In this document: positions 11,267-20,270 of the stretch, piece by piece | Layout of the letters: each line of letters starts with the position of its first letter | Numbering within the stretch: the stretch's first letter is position 1 | Assembly: GCF_007830515.1 (NCBI RefSeq) | Contig: NZ_VLKT01000018.1 | Span: 62,001 to 126,000, forward strand | DNA: 64,000 nt | Source: Mesorhizobium tianshanense | GTDB lineage: Bacteria > Pseudomonadota > Alphaproteobacteria > Rhizobiales > Rhizobiaceae | Direction of reading: 5' to 3' | Program-made: the position numbers and the translations under genes | The notes under the pieces: model-generated | What the model saw: only the letters and a program-made list of their open reading frames with translations | What the model was told of the DNA's origin: nothing | Databases searched by the model: none

Positions 11267-11491
11267 CTACCGGAGAATGAAGGCGCCGACGGCGAGGATC
11301 AGAACGAACAGGATGAACGCCGAGAAGAAGCCGCCCGCGAAGAAGCCGAAAGCCATTGCCAGAAGCACGGCGAGGCAGAAGAGCGATCCGTATTTCGCGA
11401 GCCTGAGGAAGCCTGCATAGGTTCGATCATGCTCGGCATAGTCCATCTTCGCGCCCAGCTCGACAGGACCGGTCGGCGTGTGATCAGCCAT
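11267..11491 (-). CDS. aa3-type cytochrome c oxidase subunit IV (small bacterial form)
   Basis: A 74-residue protein with a short soluble head (MADHTPTGPVELGAKMDYAE) and a single long membrane hairpin (about residues 30-72). This matches the bacterial aa3-type CoxIV family, a tiny accessory subunit of the terminal oxidase. The start at 11491 follows a GAAGGGG ribosome-binding site; an in-frame GTG/ATG extension upstream was not used because the head then loses family resemblance. It lies upstream of pntA1, an arrangement I recall as common in rhizobia. Confidence 0.85.
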   Translation of the reverse strand: MADHTPTGPVELGAKMDYAEHDRTYAGFLRLAKYGSLFCLAVLLAMAFGFFAGGFFSAFILFVLILAVGAFILR

Positions 11492-11655
11492 AGGAATACC
11501 CCTTCGAAGACATCTTTCAGGCACATAGCGAAAAGCCGGGCCGAGGGCAATGGCGCTATTGCCGCATCGCTGCCGACAACAGCCTCAGGGGAAAGTTGAA
11601 GCTGCCGGATGCAGGAGGATGTTGCGAAGGCGATCGTGGCTGTCGCCTGCGCTTC

Positions 11656-11690
11656 CTCGCCGGCTGAGGCTTGGCACATCAGCCGGCGAG
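11656..11690 (-). terminator. Perfect stem-loop overlapping the DUF3096 stop codon
   Basis: CTCGCCGGCTGA at 11656-11667 is exactly complementary to TCAGCCGGCGAG at 11679-11690, with an 11-base loop. The right arm contains the last codons and the stop of the DUF3096 gene. There is no T run, so it may act as an mRNA 3'-end stabiliser or a factor-assisted terminator. Confidence 0.5.
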
Positions 11691-11828
11691 CTGCGGAAAC
11701 AGCCCAAGCAGACCGACGACGATCAGATAGAGCGCGACGATATAGTTCAGGAGTCGCGGCATCACCAGGATCAGCACGCCGGCAATCAGCGAGATCAGCG
11801 GCGTGAGCGCGAGCGTGGAAATTGTCAT
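11679..11828 (-). CDS. DUF3096 family small membrane protein
   Basis: A 49-residue microprotein, shorter than usual gene-finding cut-offs. It reads MTISTLALTPLISLIAG, then VLILVMPRLLNYIVALYLI and VVGLLGLFPQLAG: two hydrophobic stretches with a proline-arginine turn, matching DUF3096. A GAAAGGAA ribosome-binding site lies seven bases before the ATG. Function is unknown. The next gene on the same strand, CoxIV, starts 187 bases downstream, so they are probably separate units. The composition and start signals make it a real gene. Confidence 0.85.
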   Translation of the reverse strand: MTISTLALTPLISLIAGVLILVMPRLLNYIVALYLIVVGLLGLFPQLAG

Positions 11829-11955
11829 GTCGGTTCCTTTCGATGGGATTGCCGTCAACGCAATGCAGGTCGACGTCGTTCAAGCGCTACCGGCGCCCTT
11901 GCCAAAACGCCGAAGCGACCAGAAAGCTCCGGCCGCGCTTTAAAATCGCGATCCG

Positions 11956-12735
11956 TCAAGCGGCTTCGCGGTAGTATTTGGCGGTGGGCAGGATGGTCAG
12001 CGGCGCGAGTTCACCGGCACTGGGCACCTCGAACAGCATGCGCTGCTCCATCGGCGTCGACCGGAAGAACGGAAAACGGGAGAAAGACCGTTCGCGGATG
12101 GCGCTGACGTTGGCGCGATAGAGCACGACCTTGTAATTAAGGCCCGGATAATCGCGCAACTCGCCAATCTGCTCGGAACAGTAAATGCGACGGTAGAAGC
12201 CTGCATGTTCCGGGCGGATGGTGGAGAGGCAGTAGGGCGCGTCGAAGTAGAAGCATGCCATGCCAGCGAGGCGCAGCGTCAGATAAGGAATCTGCGGATA
12301 GACCCGCGACCAGTCCGGATCGGCGGCGAAGCGGCTGGGGTCGGCAAAATGCGCACCAGATGCCAGCATGGGGCGCAATATGTCGCCATAGACTGTCGTG
12401 GAAGGCGACTGCGGCGTAGCGCTGCAGGCATGGTGAATGCGCAGCGTGCTGACCAGAACGCCGTCGATATAAATTCCGAACTTGGAGCAATTGGCCGCTT
12501 CGTCGAGCTCGTCATGCACACTATGGTCGGGATTCTCCGAGACCATATCGCTCAAGCGATAAGATTTGTAGCGCAACCTGTAAATGTCTTCGAGGTCTTC
12601 GCCCTTGTCGCAGCGACGATATTCCGTCCGTTCGAGCATTGCCGAGACATTCCTGGCAAAGCTGGACATGGTATCGGACGCGTCAATCCCGCCCGCGCTC
12701 GCCGCCTGGCGAGGCGAAGTCAACTCAACACCCAT
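11956..12735 (-). CDS. FeeM-like N-acyl amino acid synthase / autoinducer-synthase-fold acyltransferase
   Basis: A 259-residue protein of the GNAT/LuxI-related fold. IYRLRYKSYRLSDMVSEN (about residues 52-69) corresponds to the conserved N-terminal acceptor region, FGIYIDGVLVSTLRIHHA to the strand with the conserved arginine, and YLTLRLAGMACFYFDAPYCL and EHAGFYRRIY to the acyl-carrier-binding half. FeeM-type enzymes join a fatty acyl group from acyl-ACP to an amino acid, giving N-acyl amino acids that can act as signals or surfactants. The ATG at 12735 has GGGGAT ten bases upstream; a TTG three codons earlier is less likely. The acceptor is not deducible. It stands alone upstream of a GGDEF-EAL gene. 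Confidence 0.72.
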   Translation of the reverse strand: MGVELTSPRQAASAGGIDASDTMSSFARNVSAMLERTEYRRCDKGEDLEDIYRLRYKSYRLSDMVSENPDHSVHDELDEAANCSKFGIYIDGVLVSTLRIHHACSATPQSPSTTVYGDILRPMLASGAHFADPSRFAADPDWSRVYPQIPYLTLRLAGMACFYFDAPYCLSTIRPEHAGFYRRIYCSEQIGELRDYPGLNYKVVLYRANVSAIRERSFSRFPFFRSTPMEQRMLFEVPSAGELAPLTILPTAKYYREAA

Positions 12736-12806
12736 GAAACTCAATCCCCGTAAACTGCCGCCGCGATCGACACTACGGCAGGGTCGTGAGATGTAAAGAT
12801 GAAAAT

Positions 12807-12834
12807 AAGATAGAGGTTATTTACCAGGTGTTAA
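12807..12834 (-). promoter_or_regulatory. Candidate promoter of the FeeM-like gene
   Basis: On the minus strand TTAACA (12834-12829) and TATCTT (12812-12807) are 16 bases apart, in an AT-rich patch that contrasts with the GC-rich surroundings. The -10 element is about 72 bases before the start at 12735. Confidence 0.3.
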
Positions 12835-12884
12835 GGTTAATAATCGGTAAACTTATACTAAAATGCGAGACATTTTCGCGGAAA

Positions 12885-15197
12885 TCAGCGACGCCCCGCC
12901 TTCCCGACCGTCTTGATGTCCTTGGCGAAAGGCCAAACTGTGCTCGACATGGTCTCGATGCCGGACGCGCTGAGCGCTGAGCCGAACAGAAACCCCTGAA
13001 CCAGGTCCGGCTTGACCTGCAAGGCCAGGATCTTGAGTTGTTCGAAGGTCTCGACGCCCTCGACGGTCACCGAGAGCCCCAGCGGCCGAGACAGATTGAC
13101 GATGCCCTTGAGCAGCTCGAGCGAGCGGCTGCTTTGGGTGACGTCCATCAGGAACGAACGATCGATCTTGATCTTGTCGAGCGGCAGTTTGTGAAGATAG
13201 CTCAAGCTCGAATAGCCGGTGCCGAAATCGTCGAGCGCGATGCGCACGCCAAGCCGCTTCAATTCCTCGATATACTGACGCGTCAGCGACTTGTCGTCGA
13301 GCAGCGCCGTCTCGGTGACCTCGATCTCCAGGCGGCCGGCGGCGAGACCGGAACTGGCGAGAGCATCGCTAACCTTTTGGACGACGTCGCGATTGCGGAA
13401 GTCCTTGGCCGAGAGATTGACCGAGACACTGGTCTGTACGGGCCATTTGGCGCATTCAGTGCACGCCGCATGCAGGACAAAGGTGCTGATCTCGGAAATG
13501 ATACCCATTTCTTCAGCCAGCGGAATGAAGATGCCGGGCGAAATCGGCCCGAGATCGGGGTGATCCCACCGGCAAAGCGCCTCGCAACTAGCGATGCGCA
13601 TCGTGCTCATCGACACGATCGGCTGGTAGACCACCCGCAACCCCTTGCTTTCCACAGCGGTGCGCAGATCCGCCTTCATCAGCTGGCGGTTGCGGAAAGC
13701 GGCGTCCATCGATGCCTCGAACAGCCGCCACGTGTTCTTGCCGAGTTCCTTGGCCTTATAGAGCGCGAGATCCGCCTTGACGATCATGGCATCGACATCG
13801 GTATCCTTGACCCGCGACAGCACGGCGCCACCGCTGGCCTGGATGCGCAATCCGTGGCCGGCGACGTCGACCTCGCCCTGCAGATCGACGAAAATCTCGT
13901 CGAGCTGGCCCATCAGATGGCTTTCGTCCTCGACGCGGTCGAAGAAGATCATGAACTCGTCGCCGCCGAAACGGCTGACGGTGATGCCTGGGCCAGCGAC
14001 CGCCGCCAGCCGCTCCGCGACGGCGTAGATCAACCCGTCGCCAACCGGATGGCCAAGCGTGTCGTTGACGCTCTTGAAATCATCGAGGTCGAGCACGGCG
14101 AGCCCGCAAAGACGCTCGAGATCGCCAGAGGCCATGGCCTCTCCGATCAGCTCGTGGAAATAGGCCCGATTGGGCAGGCCGGTGAGGCTGTCGTAACGCG
14201 CCATGAAGCGGATCTTGTCTTCCGCCTCGACGCGGGCCGTCACATCCTCGAACGTAACGACGCCCAGTTCCTGGCTGCCTTCACGCGCCGAAAACTCATA
14301 GTGCTGGCCATTGGCGAGCGAGACGAGGACCTTGCGGTCGCGGCCCTCGCGCAAAGCACGCGTAAGCTGGGCTTCGATATAGCGGCAGTCCTTCGGCGCC
14401 AGCATGCCGCCGGCAACGCCACGCATCAGCAGACCGTGGATCGACCGCCCGAGCAGCGCGTCGGCCGACTTGAGCGACATCAAATGCGCGGCTTCGGCAT
14501 TGGCCACCGCTACCCGGCCGTCGGGGCCGAGCATGACGAGGCCATGCGACATGGTGTTCAGCGCCCGGTTGAAGCGCTGGGCGATGCGGTTCGCCTTCTT
14601 TTCCTCGGACAATGCGGTGAAGAGCACCTCCCTGACCAGATCGGCGAAGCGTTTGATCGCGAACAGGAAGGGAGCCGACATCAGGCCGAGTATCACATGG
14701 TAGACATCACCACGCAGGATGAAGCCCAGCGAGATCGGCCACGTCATCGTCATGATGAAGATCACGACCATCCTCGGGGAGCCGTAATTGCGACCGGCGA
14801 TCGAAGTGGCGGACGCCAGCGTAACGCAGACAGCGGCTATTTCGGCATAGTTGTCATGCGCCAGATAGATGCCGGCGAAACAGAAGGCGCCCAGCATGAA
14901 ACCATGCATGGAGCCGTAGAGAATATAATCATTTTCGCGGCGGCGGGCCTCCGCCCAATTTCTGGGTGATGGGGCGTTGCGATATTTCCTGATGTTGCGC
15001 AGGCGAAGGAAGGCGACGGTCAGCAGTCCGACGGCCACCGCAATGTAGGTCGGATCCCTGGTCTTCCAGTAGACCAGCATGACCAGCAGGGTTTGGGCAA
15101 AGAATCCAATCGAAAGCGTCAGGCCGTCGCGAAACAACGTTTCCACGAACGGGATATAGACGTCGACCGGAATCTCGTTTTTTCTTTTTAGACTCAC
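12885..15197 (-). CDS. Membrane-bound PAS-GGDEF-EAL cyclic-di-GMP enzyme
   Basis: A 770-residue protein. Five to six hydrophobic helices occupy the first 200 residues, then a PAS-like sensor (about 205-330), a GGDEF domain with intact RFGGDEF (about residue 409) and an EAL domain with intact CEALCRWDHP (about residue 536) and DDFGTGYSSLSYLHKLPL. Both catalytic signatures are complete, so it may make and break c-di-GMP; which activity dominates cannot be read from sequence. The start is taken as GTG at 15197; a TTG at 15224 is also in frame. The next gene on the same strand is the FeeM-like synthase, 149 bases away. Confidence 0.93.
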   Translation of the reverse strand: MSLKRKNEIPVDVYIPFVETLFRDGLTLSIGFFAQTLLVMLVYWKTRDPTYIAVAVGLLTVAFLRLRNIRKYRNAPSPRNWAEARRRENDYILYGSMHGFMLGAFCFAGIYLAHDNYAEIAAVCVTLASATSIAGRNYGSPRMVVIFIMTMTWPISLGFILRGDVYHVILGLMSAPFLFAIKRFADLVREVLFTALSEEKKANRIAQRFNRALNTMSHGLVMLGPDGRVAVANAEAAHLMSLKSADALLGRSIHGLLMRGVAGGMLAPKDCRYIEAQLTRALREGRDRKVLVSLANGQHYEFSAREGSQELGVVTFEDVTARVEAEDKIRFMARYDSLTGLPNRAYFHELIGEAMASGDLERLCGLAVLDLDDFKSVNDTLGHPVGDGLIYAVAERLAAVAGPGITVSRFGGDEFMIFFDRVEDESHLMGQLDEIFVDLQGEVDVAGHGLRIQASGGAVLSRVKDTDVDAMIVKADLALYKAKELGKNTWRLFEASMDAAFRNRQLMKADLRTAVESKGLRVVYQPIVSMSTMRIASCEALCRWDHPDLGPISPGIFIPLAEEMGIISEISTFVLHAACTECAKWPVQTSVSVNLSAKDFRNRDVVQKVSDALASSGLAAGRLEIEVTETALLDDKSLTRQYIEELKRLGVRIALDDFGTGYSSLSYLHKLPLDKIKIDRSFLMDVTQSSRSLELLKGIVNLSRPLGLSVTVEGVETFEQLKILALQVKPDLVQGFLFGSALSASGIETMSSTVWPFAKDIKTVGKAGRR

Positions 15198-15331
15198 GCC
15201 TGAATCCCAACCCTGGGGAGCCAAGCTGTGTCACATTCGCCTTAAGAAAGGTTTAGAGAGGCCGTTTCGGGCCTCACCGTCAAGCCGGTTGACGCAAGGG
15301 AACTCTTCTTCAGGTAAACAAGGCATATCGA

Positions 15332-18300
15332 TCACTCAGCGGCCTGGAGATCCGGCCGCACCGGCGTCTTTGCCAGGCGATCGAGCAGCCTCTGGCGTTC
15401 GCCGTCGGCCTTTTCGGCACTGGCCTGCCTGACATGGCCATAGCCGCGAATGAGCGCCGGCACCGAGGCAAGCGCTGCCGCGGCCTCGACCCTACCCGGC
15501 GCCAGCGCACCGGCGACAAGCTCCAGATCGGCTTCGTACTGCGCAAGAAGCCGCCGTTCCATACGCCTTTCGGCGTTGTAGCCGAACACATCGAAGACCG
15601 TCCCGCGCAAGCCCTTCATCGCCGCCAGCAGGCGGAACCCCTCCATCATCCAAGGACCGAAGCTCGATTTCCTCGGCTTGCCGTCCCTGCCGCGCCTGCC
15701 CATGATCGGCGGCGCGAGATGGAATTCGAGTTTGTCGTAGCTCTGAAACTGCTTCCCCAGTTCGGCGGCGAAGGAGCCGTCGGTGTAGAGCCTTGCCACC
15801 TCGTATTCGTCCTTGATCGCCATCAGCTTGAAGAGGTTCCTCGCGGCAACCTCGGTCACATCAGTCGAACCGGGCACCGCCCTGGCTTCGGCCTTGCGCA
15901 GCGCGGCCAGTCTGTCGGCATAGCGCTTGCCATAGGCGGCGTTCTGATAGGCGGTGAGGAAAGCGACGCGGCGGGCGATGATATCGTCCAGCGTTTCGGC
16001 GACAGCGGCAGTCTGTGCAACCTTGCCCGGCTGGGCGACGAGGCCGCGCACGAACTCCGGCTGGTGAGCGGCGCGGCGGCCCCAGCGGAACGCGGCGACG
16101 TTCATTGCCACGGCCTGGCCGTTGAGCTCGATCGCCCTTTCCACCGCCTCGGCCGACAGCGGCAAGCCGCCATGCTGGAAGGCGAAGCCGAGCATGAACA
16201 TGTTGGCGCCGAGCGAACTGCCAAACAGCGCGGTGGCGGTGCGGGTGGCGTCGAAGAAATGCGCCTTGTCGTCGCCGGCGGCGGTGCGGATCGCCTTTTT
16301 CAGCCGCTCGACAGGCAGCGAGAAGTCCGCCGAACGGGTAAACTCGCCGGGCATGATCTCGGCGGTGTTGGCGAGGAAGATCGTGTGGCCTTCGCGCACC
16401 GCGGCAAGCACCTTTTGGGCGCCAGAAACGACGAGGTCGCAGCCAAGCACGAGGTCGGCCTTGCCGGCCGAAACGCGGATGGCATGGATATCGTCCGGGC
16501 TGCGGGAGATGCGGACATGGGTGAACACCGAGCCGCCCTTCTGGGCAAGGCCGGCCATGTCGATCATGCCGCAGCCCTTGTCTTCGAGGTGGGCGGCCAT
16601 GCCGAGCACCGCGCCGATGGTGACGACGCCGGTGCCGCCGACACCGTCGATGATCGCCGCCCAGCCTTGCTCGCCAAGCGGGAATTCGGCGGGCGCGGGC
16701 ACGCCGTCGAGCGGATCGGTCGTGCCGGCAATACCCTCGACCTTCCTGATCTTGGCGCCATGCACGGTGACGAAGGACGGGCAGAAGCCGTTGATGCAGG
16801 AGAAATCCTTGTTGCAGCTCGACTGGTCGATCCTGCGCTTGCGGCCGAATTCGGTCTCGACCGGCTGAATCGACACACAGTTGGACTGTACCCCGCAATC
16901 GCCGCAACCTTCGCAGACCAGTTCGTTGATGAAAACGCGCTTGTCGGGATCGGGTAAGGTGCCGCGCTTGCGGCGGCGACGCTTTTCGGCGGCGCAGGTC
17001 TGGTCGTAAAGCAGCACGGATACACCCTTAACCGCGCGTAATTCGCGTTGGACGAGGTCGAGGTCGTCGCGGTGATGAATGGTGGCGCCGGCGGGGAATT
17101 CGACCTTGGCGGCATATTTGCGCGGTTCGTCGGTGACGATGGCTATACGCTCGACGCCCTCGGCCCGCACCTGCCTGGCGATCATGTCCACGGTCAGGCC
17201 ACCCTCGTGCGGCTGGCCGCCGGTCATGGCGACGGCGTCGTTGTACAGTATCTTGTAGGTGATGTTGGCGTCGGTCGACAGCGCGAAGCGGATCGCCAGC
17301 GCCCCGGAGTGGTTGTAGGTGCCGTCGCCGAGATTCTGGAAGATGTGGTCGCGCTTCGAGAACGGCGCCTGGCCGACCCATTGCGCACCCTCACCGCCCA
17401 TGGCGGTGAAGCCAACGGTGTTGCGATCCATCCATAGCGCCATGAAATGGCAGCCGATGCCGGCGGCGGCGAGCGAACCGTCCGGCACCTTGGTCGAGGA
17501 ATTGTGCGGGCAGCCGGAGCAGAAGAAGGGCGTGCGCGAGGCGATGTCCGACGTGTCGGCGAGCATCGCCTGGAACTGGCGCAGTTTCGCCACCCGCGCG
17601 GCAATCTCGTCCGACGGACCGATCGTTCGCAAGATCCTCTCGCCGAGCGCGACGGCAATGTCGTTGGGATCGAGCGCGCCCTTGGCCAGGAACAGCCCGT
17701 CGCCGCGCTCGTCCTTCTTGCCGACGATGACCGGCTGCGTGGCGGTGCCGTAAAGGTTCTCGCGCAGCTGCACCTCGATCAGCGAGCGTTTCTCCTCGAC
17801 GACGACGATGGTGTCGAGGCCGCGCGCGAAGTCGGCGATGTGCTGCAGGTCGAGCGGCCACGGGCAGCCGACCTTGAACAGCCTGATGCCGATGCGGTTG
17901 GCGGCGGCCTCGTCGACGCCGATGTCTTCCAGTGCCTGGCGAACATCGAGATAGCTCTTGCCGATGGTGACGATGCCAAGCTTCGGGCTGCTGCCACCGG
18001 AATAGACGATCCGGTTCAGCCCGTTGGCATGGATAAAGGCCGAAGCGGCGGCGCGCTTGTATTCATGCAGCCGCTCCTCCTGACCGAGCATGTCGATCTC
18101 GTTGCGGATGTTGAGGCCGCCGGGCGGCATGTCGAAGTCCGGGACGACGATATCAAGCCGTTCGAGCGCGGCATCGACCGAAGCCGTCGATTCGATGTTG
18201 TCCTTGACGCATTTGATCGCCGCCCAGGTGCCGGCGAAACGCGACATGGCAAAGCCGTAGAGCCCGTAGTCGATGATCTCCTGGACACCGGCCGGATTGA

Positions 18301-18811
18301 GGATCGGGATCATGGTGTCGACGAACAGGAATTCGGTGGCGTGCGCGTTGGTCGAGGATTCGGCCATGTGGTCGTCGCCCATCAGGGCGAGCACGCCGCC
18401 ATGTCTGGACGAGCCGGCGAGATTGGCATGGCGAAACACGTCGCCGGAGCGATCGACGCCCGGCCCCTTGCCGTACCAGACCGAAAAGACGCCGTCATGC
18501 GTGCCTTCACCCAGCAATTCGGCCTGCTGCGACCCCCAGCAGGCGGTGGCCGCGAGTTCCTCGTTGAGGCCGGGCTGGAAGACGATGTCCGACTGGGCGA
18601 GTTGCTTCCTGGCCTTCCAAAGCTGCATGTCGAGGCCGCCGAGCGGCGAGCCGCGATAGCCGGAGACGAAGCCGGCGGTGTTCAGGCCAGCCCGGCGGTC
18701 GCGCTCGCGCTGCATCAAAAGCATGCGGATGATCGCCTGCGCGCCGGAAAGGAAAATGCGCTCCTTTCCCAAGTCGAACTTGTCGTCGAGCGCGACATCA
18801 TGCAGCGTCAT
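15332..18811 (-). CDS. Indolepyruvate ferredoxin oxidoreductase family protein (fused)
   Basis: A 1159-residue fused 2-oxoacid:ferredoxin oxidoreductase, which decarboxylates arylpyruvates to acyl-CoA with TPP and iron-sulphur clusters. The N-terminal SGYRGSPLGGLDMQLW is the alpha domain; FFCSGCPHNSSTKVPDGS lies in the TPP part; LVCEGCGDCGVQSNC near residue 630 and NKDFSCINGFCPSF are cysteine clusters; GVGGTGVVTIGAVLGMAA opens the gamma domain. One polypeptide in place of iorA and iorB is the form seen in aerobic proteobacteria. The ATG at 18811 has GAGGAA eight bases upstream. It stands alone. Confidence 0.93.
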   Translation of the reverse strand: MTLHDVALDDKFDLGKERIFLSGAQAIIRMLLMQRERDRRAGLNTAGFVSGYRGSPLGGLDMQLWKARKQLAQSDIVFQPGLNEELAATACWGSQQAELLGEGTHDGVFSVWYGKGPGVDRSGDVFRHANLAGSSRHGGVLALMGDDHMAESSTNAHATEFLFVDTMIPILNPAGVQEIIDYGLYGFAMSRFAGTWAAIKCVKDNIESTASVDAALERLDIVVPDFDMPPGGLNIRNEIDMLGQEERLHEYKRAAASAFIHANGLNRIVYSGGSSPKLGIVTIGKSYLDVRQALEDIGVDEAAANRIGIRLFKVGCPWPLDLQHIADFARGLDTIVVVEEKRSLIEVQLRENLYGTATQPVIVGKKDERGDGLFLAKGALDPNDIAVALGERILRTIGPSDEIAARVAKLRQFQAMLADTSDIASRTPFFCSGCPHNSSTKVPDGSLAAAGIGCHFMALWMDRNTVGFTAMGGEGAQWVGQAPFSKRDHIFQNLGDGTYNHSGALAIRFALSTDANITYKILYNDAVAMTGGQPHEGGLTVDMIARQVRAEGVERIAIVTDEPRKYAAKVEFPAGATIHHRDDLDLVQRELRAVKGVSVLLYDQTCAAEKRRRRKRGTLPDPDKRVFINELVCEGCGDCGVQSNCVSIQPVETEFGRKRRIDQSSCNKDFSCINGFCPSFVTVHGAKIRKVEGIAGTTDPLDGVPAPAEFPLGEQGWAAIIDGVGGTGVVTIGAVLGMAAHLEDKGCGMIDMAGLAQKGGSVFTHVRISRSPDDIHAIRVSAGKADLVLGCDLVVSGAQKVLAAVREGHTIFLANTAEIMPGEFTRSADFSLPVERLKKAIRTAAGDDKAHFFDATRTATALFGSSLGANMFMLGFAFQHGGLPLSAEAVERAIELNGQAVAMNVAAFRWGRRAAHQPEFVRGLVAQPGKVAQTAAVAETLDDIIARRVAFLTAYQNAAYGKRYADRLAALRKAEARAVPGSTDVTEVAARNLFKLMAIKDEYEVARLYTDGSFAAELGKQFQSYDKLEFHLAPPIMGRRGRDGKPRKSSFGPWMMEGFRLLAAMKGLRGTVFDVFGYNAERRMERRLLAQYEADLELVAGALAPGRVEAAAALASVPALIRGYGHVRQASAEKADGERQRLLDRLAKTPVRPDLQAAE

Positions 18812-19001
18812 CAGGCATTTCCTCTGCGGAGGCCGCAACTTCACGCGCAGCCAACGTCGGAGTCGGATGCTGCAGTGTTTCTCCCCTTGCCGGGCAGGTC
18901 AAACAAAATCGAAGGCTCCAGGCGAAGCGCAACAAACGATCCGCCCCGCGTCCGATGGCGTAAGAAACCGCACATGGGCTGCTCCGTCAGCGCATGAAAA
19001 T

Positions 19002-19565
19002 TCAGTCCGCAGCCGATACTGGCGCTAGTGCGTCAGTAGCATTCGAACAGTCGGGCTTGTGCGCGCCCGGCAATTTGCCGTCCGGATGACCGACAAGGTC
19101 GGGATTGGGTGTATAAAGCTGATCGATGACCAGCGGCCGATCGGGCAGGACCGATTGGTCCTGCGTCGACATCAGCGTGGTGTCGATCGTCTGGAGAACC
19201 GCACCCTCGGCATCCTTGATGCTGATCGCAATCGCATAGGGCTTGTCCTTGACGATGCAGAAAAGCGCCGGGCTCTCCAGCGACACCTTGCCGAGCTTCG
19301 GCCAAATTTTCTGTTCAACGACCAGCGGCTCGCCGCCGGCCGGATCCTGGAAGCTGGCGACCGCGACCTGTCCTTCCTGCATCGGCCGCAAGGGTCTCAG
19401 CGTGACGACATAGGTCGCCCTTGCGAGTCGGTAGTTGAAGACGAACAGCTTGCCGGAGATTTCGAACAATCCGCCTTCGCCGTCCGTGCCGGTATCACGG
19501 CAGGCGCCAAGCGTTGCCGCTGCCACGAGCGCGACAACGATCAAGCGTAAGGATTTCCTAGACAT
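19002..19565 (-). CDS. Putative exported lipoprotein, unknown function
   Basis: A 187-residue protein with a clear lipoprotein signal: a basic start (MSRKSLR), a hydrophobic core and lipobox LGAC at residues 19-22. The mature part is soluble; GLFEISGKLFVFNYRLARAT and the mix of short strands suggest a small beta-rich domain, but no family was recognised. Its ATG overlaps the end of the upstream CGNR-domain gene by eight bases, so the two are probably co-translated. An accessory role to that regulator or its regulon is possible but unproven. Confidence 0.65.
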   Translation of the reverse strand: MSRKSLRLIVVALVAAATLGACRDTGTDGEGGLFEISGKLFVFNYRLARATYVVTLRPLRPMQEGQVAVASFQDPAGGEPLVVEQKIWPKLGKVSLESPALFCIVKDKPYAIAISIKDAEGAVLQTIDTTLMSTQDQSVLPDRPLVIDQLYTPNPDLVGHPDGKLPGAHKPDCSNATDALAPVSAAD

Positions 19566-20169
19566 TGGTGGTTCCTCTGGCGGCCGCTCGACGGCGGCGA
19601 TAATGGCGGCTTGCCTTCTGGCGGTTGCCGCACACCGCCATGTCGCACCAAAGGCGGCTGGAATTGCGGCTTCTGTCGAGGAACAGCCAAGTGCAATTGG
19701 GGCAGATCCTCAGCCTTGCGAACGCGTCGCCCTGCAGCAGAGACAGTGCGGAAACCGCCAGTGCCGCCTCGAAGGCGATGGGCGTCGCCGGATCGCCGAA
19801 CGGCCGTCCCGACGCACCGATCTCGGTGTGGCTGTGCGCGAGACCCTCGGCACAGGCCTTCAGAAACGGGGGCAGATCGCCTGTGGCGACCGCGCCTTTC
19901 GCCACCGCGCCGCGAAACAGCCGGTCGGTCGCCTCACGGATCGCCAGCACGACCGGCGCGATTTTATCCGGCAACGGCGCTTCGAGCCGCCTGCCGCCAA
20001 GCTCGGCGGCGCGAAAGTCGCTTGCCGCATCGGCGAAACGGGCAATCTCCGCCGGGCTGTCGAAACGGTCGAAGGTTTTTTGGGGATCGCCACGCAGCAC
20101 GACGGTGTTCGCCGTGTCGAGCGCAAGAAGGCCGCCGGTGAAACGGTGCGGGGTCCAGGAAACCGTCAT
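19558..20169 (-). CDS. CGNR zinc-finger / ABATE-domain transcription regulator
   Basis: A 203-residue protein. The C-terminal CPNCTWLFLDRSRN...WCDMAVCGNRQKASRHYRRR is the CGNR zinc-finger motif, a four-cysteine treble-clef-like finger that probably binds DNA. The N-terminal RFTGGLLALDTANTVVLRGD matches the stress-associated ABATE domain found with it. The ATG at 20169 is used; an upstream in-frame start at 20205 would overlap the divergent promoter region. The gene is divergent from the LivH-like permease and overlaps the lipoprotein gene. A near-palindrome at 20190-20208 could be its own operator. Confidence 0.85.
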   Translation of the reverse strand: MTVSWTPHRFTGGLLALDTANTVVLRGDPQKTFDRFDSPAEIARFADAASDFRAAELGGRRLEAPLPDKIAPVVLAIREATDRLFRGAVAKGAVATGDLPPFLKACAEGLAHSHTEIGASGRPFGDPATPIAFEAALAVSALSLLQGDAFARLRICPNCTWLFLDRSRNSSRLWCDMAVCGNRQKASRHYRRRRAAARGTTNV

Positions 20170-20189
20170 GAGCGCTATTTCTAACCGAT

Positions 20190-20208
20190 AACTGGTATTT
20201 GACAAGTT
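20190..20208. promoter_or_regulatory. Candidate operator between the CGNR regulator and the permease gene
   Basis: AACTGGTATTTGACAAGTT has dyad symmetry AACTxGT-N5-ACxAGTT, with six of seven half-site positions matching. It lies 21 bases upstream of the regulator start and 63 bases upstream of the permease start. Confidence 0.35.
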
Positions 20209-20270
20209 AGATTGCTCGATGCAAATCTGCTGCGCATGGACGCGGTTTTCCGCGATCCAAGGAAATTCGC

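Noticed and set aside
13038..14969. Open frame of 643 codons on the plus strand
   Set aside because: Antisense to the GGDEF-EAL gene; its apparent length follows from the third-position GC of the real gene.
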